A stretch of DNA of 64,000 nt from Brucella pseudogrignonensis (GTDB lineage: Bacteria > Pseudomonadota > Alphaproteobacteria > Rhizobiales > Rhizobiaceae): positions 1,062,501 through 1,126,500 of the forward strand of contig NZ_JAVLAT010000001.1 of the NCBI RefSeq assembly GCF_032190615.1. The letters run 5' to 3'. Position 1 is the first letter of the stretch, and each line of letters starts with the position of its first letter. Under the pieces are notes generated by a model. That model was not told the origin of the DNA. It worked only from the letters and a program-made list of their open reading frames with translations, and searched no databases. Shown piece after piece: positions 59,799 through 64,000 of the stretch. Made by a program: the position numbers and the translations under genes.

Positions 59799-60450
59799 AA
59801 ATATCGAGCCGTCCATGTTCTATGATCATACGGCGCGCATTCACCTGATCCATCAAAGATAAATCATGCGTCGCAATAATAACCGCGGTGCCCGAACGAT
59901 TAAGCTCAGCGAAAAGCCGTAACAAACGCTTTGCAAGTGGAGGATCGACATTGCCTGTCGGCTCATCGGCCAACAGCAGTTCCGGCTGATCAATCAGCGC
60001 ACGTGCAATCGCCGCGCGCTGCTTTTCTCCACCTGAAAGGACAGGTGGCAGCACGTTCATACGATCACCAAGACCAACCCAATGCAAAAGCTCTTCGACT
60101 TCATGACGATAAGTGGCTTCTTCTTTGCCACGTACACGCAAAGGAAGCGCAACATTTTCATAGGTCGTCATGTGATCGAGAAGACGAAAATCCTGAAACA
60201 CAATTCCAATACGGCGCCGAAGTAAGGGCACAGCTTTATGGTCGAGACGCGCAACATCTTTGCCGAAAATATTGATAAGTCCACGAGTTGGCTTCAGCGC
60301 CATGAACAGCAGTCGCAATAGCGAGGTCTTGCCCGCGCCTGACGGGCCAGTCAGAAACTGGAATGAGCGCGGTGGAATATGGAAGCTGACATCCCTCAGG
60401 ATTTCTGGCCCCATGCCATATCTCAGGCCAACATTCTCAAAACGTATCAC
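59791..60450 (-). CDS. ftsE: Cell division ATP-binding protein FtsE
   Basis: ABC ATPase of FtsEX. Walker A is GPSGAGKTS at about 35-42, signature LSGGEKQRAAIAR, Walker B LLLADEPTGN, and the H-loop ATHD. 219 residues. The stop TAA lies just ahead of the ftsX start, overlapping it by 8 bp. A CtrA-like site is about 82-96 bp upstream. Confidence 0.96.
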   Translation of the reverse strand: MIRFENVGLRYGMGPEILRDVSFHIPPRSFQFLTGPSGAGKTSLLRLLFMALKPTRGLINIFGKDVARLDHKAVPLLRRRIGIVFQDFRLLDHMTTYENVALPLRVRGKEEATYRHEVEELLHWVGLGDRMNVLPPVLSGGEKQRAAIARALIDQPELLLADEPTGNVDPPLAKRLLRLFAELNRSGTAVIIATHDLSLMDQVNARRMIIEHGRLDIYE

Positions 60451-60531
60451 CGCTGCGCTTCTCTGAATTGTCCGCCCACCAATCGGTGCTGCGGATGAAA
60501 TCTAATTTAAAATGACCTTTAACCCCCATGG

Positions 60532-60546
60532 TTAATGTGAGGTTAA
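60532..60546 (-). promoter_or_regulatory. CtrA-like site upstream of ftsE
   Basis: TTAATGTGAGGTTAA on + is TTAA-N7-TTAA, the palindromic CtrA half-site pair. It is 82-96 bp before the ftsE start, a plausible promoter position. CtrA is the cell-cycle regulator of this class. Confidence 0.55.
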
Positions 60547-60697
60547 TTATATTAAAATCACCTGTAAAAATTACGAGAGATTTGATTTTCTATAACGCAG
60601 AAAAATTTGGCAAATCTTGGAGCGGACGCACCAAATCACTCCGCAAAAAATAATTGCGGAATAAACGATGCAAATTATCCACGAAAGCCGATGTTAA

Positions 60698-61000
60698 TTA
60701 TTCCCAGCAGCCCAGATTACGGCCCTTGAGGTTATGAGAGTCAATGTCAGTGACGAGGCGCGCGTCTTCCCGCAACAAAATCATCGTCGTGCGCTGTTTA
60801 AGATCAATCCTCTGCCAGCCTGCACATTCCGTTGGCATTGGTGGCCTGCTATCGATCCTGACCGTTTCTGACCACGTCGTCGCGGTGCACCCGGAAACAG
60901 CCGCACCGATTCCAATCACCATGGCCGATTGTAAAACCAATCTGCATGTTCGCGCCTGAAATTGACTATTCAAGACTGGCAACTCCCTAAAACGCCCCAC
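60698..61000 (-). CDS. Small putative lipoprotein, unknown function
   Basis: 100 residues with a possible lipobox SAMVIGIGAAVSGCTATTW (Cys38) and a polar C-terminus (RTTMILLREDARLVTD). The first 20 residues from the GTG at 61000 do not look like a classic signal n-region; TTG at 60973 or ATG at 60922 are alternatives. No family recognised. Isolated gene. Confidence 0.6.
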   Translation of the reverse strand: MGRFRELPVLNSQFQARTCRLVLQSAMVIGIGAAVSGCTATTWSETVRIDSRPPMPTECAGWQRIDLKQRTTMILLREDARLVTDIDSHNLKGRNLGCWE

Positions 61001-61347
61001 GAAACACCCGCGTACCTAGATCGATTTCATCGCAATTATCTGCCTGAACAAGCTTCTTATAGCCCGTGCTCACCCATTACCGCAATATACTCGCCAAAAA
61101 CAAACACGATTTAAATTAAGGCATAAAGGCGGCTAAATTACGGATTTATAAAGTATATTTAATATTTCACCATAAATTGAAGCAAAATCCATCAATCCAA
61201 ATGTACTTTATATTAACACATTAAATATTAGAAATATTTATTAAATATAAGTCCTATAAAATGCGATTGAAGCAATAAATTCATAGATATATATTTGAGA
61301 AATTGATTCGCATTGGCATCATCACGACACCAACACTGGGGACTTCC
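61001..61347. other. A+T-rich 347-bp region upstream of aqpZ
   Basis: Unusually A+T-rich for this chromosome, with many short A/T runs and several TATTAA-like words (61120-61290). No ORF, repeat or structured RNA was recognised. It likely holds the aqpZ promoter and may bind nucleoid proteins such as MucR or H-NS-like factors; that is inference. Confidence 0.4.
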
Positions 61348-62034
61348 ATGTTGAATAAATTGTCTGCGGAATTTTTCGGAACATTCTGGCTTGTTTTCGG
61401 CGGCTGCGGCAGCGCCATATTTGCTGCTGCATATCCTGAGCTCGGCATTGGCTTTGCCGGTGTCGCTCTTGCTTTTGGCTTGACGGTCCTGACAATGGCT
61501 TACGCCGTTGGTGGCATCTCCGGTGGCCATTTTAACCCAGCCGTCTCGCTCGGCCTTCTGGTCGCCGGTCGTTTTGAGGCCAAAAATCTCATCCCTTATT
61601 GGGTCGCGCAAGTTTTGGGCGGCATTGCTGCGGCTGCGATTCTCTATCTTATCGCCACAGGCAAGGCTGGCTTTACAGTTGGTGGCTTTGCATCCAATGG
61701 CTATGGTGAACTTTCACCCGGCGGCTACAGCCTAACTTCTGCATTGATTGCGGAAATCGTGCTGACAGCATTCTTCCTCATCGTGATCCTCGGCTCAACA
61801 TCCTCTTCTGCGCCAAAAAGCTTTGCACCGATCGCCATTGGTCTTTCCCTTACGCTGATCCATCTTGTGGCTATCCCCATCAGTAACACCTCGGTGAATC
61901 CAGCACGTTCAGCGGCAGCAGCTCTCTTTGCCGAAACCAACGCGCTCGGCCAGCTGTGGTTATTCTGGGTGGCTCCACTACTTGGGGCTGCGATCGGTGC
62001 AATTATCTGGAAAGGCCTACTCGGTAAAGACTGA
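61348..62034 (+). CDS. aqpZ: Aquaporin Z
   Basis: Water-selective channel of 228 residues, matching E. coli AqpZ and the Brucella AqpX protein in length. NPA motifs are at Asn63 (GGHFNPAVS) and Asn184 (NTSVNPARS); the Arg after the second NPA and the preceding [19 protein letters not shown] with its His are the water-selectivity residues. GGGG precedes the ATG. Terminator at 62115. Confidence 0.96.
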   Translation: MLNKLSAEFFGTFWLVFGGCGSAIFAAAYPELGIGFAGVALAFGLTVLTMAYAVGGISGGHFNPAVSLGLLVAGRFEAKNLIPYWVAQVLGGIAAAAILYLIATGKAGFTVGGFASNGYGELSPGGYSLTSALIAEIVLTAFFLIVILGSTSSSAPKSFAPIAIGLSLTLIHLVAIPISNTSVNPARSAAAALFAETNALGQLWLFWVAPLLGAAIGAIIWKGLLGKD

Positions 62035-62045
62035 TCAGCATCCCT

Positions 62046-62085
62046 AGAGCATTTCCAGTTTTCATTGAATCATTAGAAATGCTCT
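62046..62085. repeat. Palindromic repeat (AGAGCATTTC type)
   Basis: AGAGCATTTC (62046-62055) pairs with GAAATGCTCT (62076-62085) around 20 bases. It belongs to the AGAGCATTTCC family of intergenic hairpins, related to the start of copy 1, and lies between the aqpZ stop and its terminator. Confidence 0.6.
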
Positions 62086-62114
62086 ATCTTTTTGTTTTTT
62101 ATGCGCAATCATCG

Positions 62115-62146
62115 AAAAGGCCGGGTCAAACCGGTCTTTTTATTTT
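62115..62146 (+). terminator. Probable terminator of aqpZ
   Basis: AAAAGGCCGG (62115-62124) pairs with CCGGTCTTTT (62131-62140) with one G-U, then TTATTTTT. Lies 81 bp after the stop, beyond the repeat. Confidence 0.75.
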
Positions 62147-62272
62147 TCAACTATGTGTTTTAAAGCAAACCACACCAGATCTTTCAAAAGTTTCGATTTT
62201 CCAAGAAAAAGTGATCATTGCTCGCAATAAATTACTATAAGATAGAACTCCCTTTTACAGATGTTCTGAGCA

Positions 62273-63514
62273 ATGTCCCCCAGCACTGATGCCACCCACG
62301 CGGATCGCTATGCCGCATTCCGTCATACGTCGTTCAAAAAATATTGGGCCGCACGCTTCCTGAGCGCATTTGCCGTTCAGATCGTCAGCGTCGCGGTCGG
62401 CTGGCAAATTTATGACCAAACCCGCGATGCCTTCAATCTTGGCATGGTAGGGCTCGTACAGTTTCTACCCGCCCTGCTGCTGGTTTTGTTGACGGGTGCC
62501 GCTGCTGACCGGTTTGGCCGACGCCTTGTCATGGGCTTGTCGCTCATATTGGAAGCAGGTGTCACTGCATTTCTGCTTTTGCTCACGCTGTTGAGTGATT
62601 TCGAGCCGATAATTGTCTTCGCAGCCCTTCTGGTGTTCGGGATTGCCCGCGCATTTCTTGGACCATCGTCAGCCTCTCTAGTTGTAAACCTCGTTCCGAC
62701 AGAAGATTTTGCCAATGCAGTTTCATGGAACTCATCAGCCTGGCAGGTAGCAACAATTGTCGGCCCGGTTGCCGGTGGATTGCTCTATGGTATCTCACAT
62801 CTTGCAGCTTATGGCGTCGCAACAGTTTTTCTGATTTCAGGCTCGGTCCTGATTTTCTCGATCTCAAAACCAAGGCAACATACGACGATGGAGGAGCGTT
62901 CGCTCACCTCCATGCTTGCTGGCTTCCGCTATATCTGGAAAGAAAAGATTGTTTTGGGAGCCATCTCGCTTGATCTCTTCGCTGTTCTGCTTGGTGGCAC
63001 GGTCGCGCTTTTACCGATTTATGCCCGCGACATTCTCGATCTCGGACCATGGGGATTAGGTCTGCTACGCTCTGCACCCGGTATTGGCGCCGTCCTGACC
63101 GCGATCTGGCTTGCAGGTCACCCGATCCGCGATCATGCAGGTCGCGTGATGTTCGTCTTTGTCGGTCTATTTGGCTTATTCAATATCATCTTTGGCGTGT
63201 CGACACTCGTTTGGCTGTCGATTATCGCTTTGGCTCTTGCCGGTGCTGCCGATATGATCAGCGTTTATATCCGCGAAACGCTGATGCAGCTCTGGACGCC
63301 AGACCACGTGCGCGGACGCGTCAATGCGGTCAATATGGTGTTTGTCGGCGCATCAAACGAGCTGGGTGAATTCCGCGCCGGGCTTATGGCCGCAGCTATT
63401 GGTGCGGTACCTGCCGTTGTTATTGGCGGAATAGGTTCCATCGTTGTTGCGGCTGCGTGGGCTGCTATGTTCCCGCAACTGCGCAAAGCGCGCAATTTGC
63501 AAGGGCGCACCTAA
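62273..63514 (+). CDS. Major facilitator superfamily transporter (MFS_3-like)
   Basis: 413 residues, about 11-12 helices. Early motif GAAADRFGRRLVMGLSL matches the MFS signature after helix 2. Layout is like EntS-type exporters. Substrate unknown. Start ATG 62273; no clear ribosome binding site. It converges with the TerB-like gene 15 bp away. Confidence 0.9.
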   Translation: MSPSTDATHADRYAAFRHTSFKKYWAARFLSAFAVQIVSVAVGWQIYDQTRDAFNLGMVGLVQFLPALLLVLLTGAAADRFGRRLVMGLSLILEAGVTAFLLLLTLLSDFEPIIVFAALLVFGIARAFLGPSSASLVVNLVPTEDFANAVSWNSSAWQVATIVGPVAGGLLYGISHLAAYGVATVFLISGSVLIFSISKPRQHTTMEERSLTSMLAGFRYIWKEKIVLGAISLDLFAVLLGGTVALLPIYARDILDLGPWGLGLLRSAPGIGAVLTAIWLAGHPIRDHAGRVMFVFVGLFGLFNIIFGVSTLVWLSIIALALAGAADMISVYIRETLMQLWTPDHVRGRVNAVNMVFVGASNELGEFRAGLMAAAIGAVPAVVIGGIGSIVVAAAWAAMFPQLRKARNLQGRT

Positions 63515-63529
63515 TTTCCGATCAGAGCG

Positions 63530-64000
63530 TCAGGCATCTGACGCGCTGATATTCCCGGCCTGAACACGCGTTTCGATCTGATCCCGATCTTCAGCTTTGA
63601 TGCCAATCAGATCGGCAACACGCCACATCACATCAACCTCGACTTCGCTTGCAACACCATCGGCATAGACAATGTTCCACATCAGGGCGATGAAATCGAG
63701 CCGAGCCTGATAATCCAGATGGCGTTTGAGAACAGACGTAAAATCCGACAGGCTGATTGATTCCTGATCAGCCTCTTCGGCAGCTCGGAGAAGCTGCTTA
63801 AGAGCATCGCCCTTTAGTCCATATTTCTGTGCAAGCGTGACCGAAAGCTTGGCGCGCTCTACTTCACGCGCATCACCATCAGCATCCATGATGTGAAACA
63901 TCAGCGCTGCTGCAGCCAGTCTTGGATCATCGTCGGAAAACTTTTCGCCCCGCTCACGTAAACCGCTTCCAGGCAACTCTTTCAGAAAATCCAGCAACCG
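63530..64000 (-). CDS. TerB-like (tellurite resistance/co-chaperone domain) protein, 5' end cut
   Basis: The frame is open to the right edge, so the N-terminus is outside the window. The visible part has two TerB-like helical segments with acidic Asp pairs: DADGDAREVERAKLSVTLAQ and WNIVYADGVASEVEVDVMWR. TerB proteins bind metals in the Ter system or act as DjlA-like domains; no other ter genes are nearby. Confidence 0.88.
   Translation of the reverse strand, partial: RLLDFLKELPGSGLRERGEKFSDDDPRLAAAALMFHIMDADGDAREVERAKLSVTLAQKYGLKGDALKQLLRAAEEADQESISLSDFTSVLKRHLDYQARLDFIALMWNIVYADGVASEVEVDVMWRVADLIGIKAEDRDQIETRVQAGNISASDA

Overview
This window is a stretch of alphaproteobacterial chromosome, most likely from the Brucellaceae (Brucella/Ochrobactrum lineage). 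The reasons are gene content and order (secA - parvulin - argJ - GNAT - mutT; prfA-prmC; ptsP beside lysC; argH - lptM - lysA - TIGR02302), a 228-residue aquaporin Z with the AqpZ selectivity signature, CtrA-type TTAA-N7-TTAA sites, and dispersed palindromic repeats of the kind common in Rhizobiales intergenic DNA. No rRNA operon, CRISPR array, prophage or intact insertion sequence was found. Most of the window is ordinary, densely packed housekeeping sequence.

Layout. 1-9 kb: envelope and protein quality control (M23 peptidase, L,D-transpeptidase, ClpB with a heat-shock-type promoter, a DUF4167 protein, PrmC/RF1). 9-21 kb: nitrogen-PTS enzyme I, aspartate kinase, UbiG, then small housekeeping genes (DUF1178, nitrilase-like hydrolase, glutaredoxin, ComF, a methyltransferase, MutT, GNAT, ArgJ). 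21-28.5 kb: parvulin, SecA, and a flippase + FemAB-like acyltransferase pair. 28.6-31 kb is the most accessory-looking part: a 34-codon membrane ORF whose ribosome binding site can be hidden in a hairpin, tRNA-Leu(CAA), two tandem crcB/fluC genes, a decayed IS5-family transposase fragment, and a universal stress protein behind a perfect FNR/FixK-type box. 31-46 kb: CysK, 3-hydroxybutyryl-CoA dehydrogenase with EtfA/EtfB, queCDE, a cobalamin adenosyltransferase with a HIG1-type protein, SDR, YihY, transporters, TlpA, ArgH, LptM, LysA. 46-64 kb: TIGR02302 giant membrane protein, Hpt, HisC-TyrC, DUF2125, ChaC, an uncharacterised membrane protein, YggT, Ppa, the ftsE-ftsX-ydcF-plsC run, AqpZ, an MFS transporter and a TerB-like protein cut by the right edge.

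How the genes fit together. HisC and TyrC (4-bp gap) can complete tyrosine synthesis. LysC and LysA are the first and last steps of lysine synthesis; ArgJ and ArgH serve arginine. QueC, QueD and QueE, with start/stop overlaps, make preQ0 for queuosine. EtfBA and the hydroxyacyl-CoA dehydrogenase serve acyl-CoA oxidation, and the nearby adenosyltransferase makes adenosylcobalamin, a cofactor of propionate/odd-chain catabolism. FtsEX, YdcF and PlsC form an envelope-division cluster behind a CtrA-like site.

The least explained signals are non-coding. A 167-bp element occurs twice (25377-25543 and 39494-39660), each made of two adjacent hairpins whose stems differ between copies by compensating changes. 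A Rhizobiales-type palindromic repeat family occurs four or five times. Several sharp operator-like palindromes lie upstream of etfB, usp, ftsE and a 42-codon ORF. Functions of these are inferred from sequence alone. No clear new multi-gene system was found.
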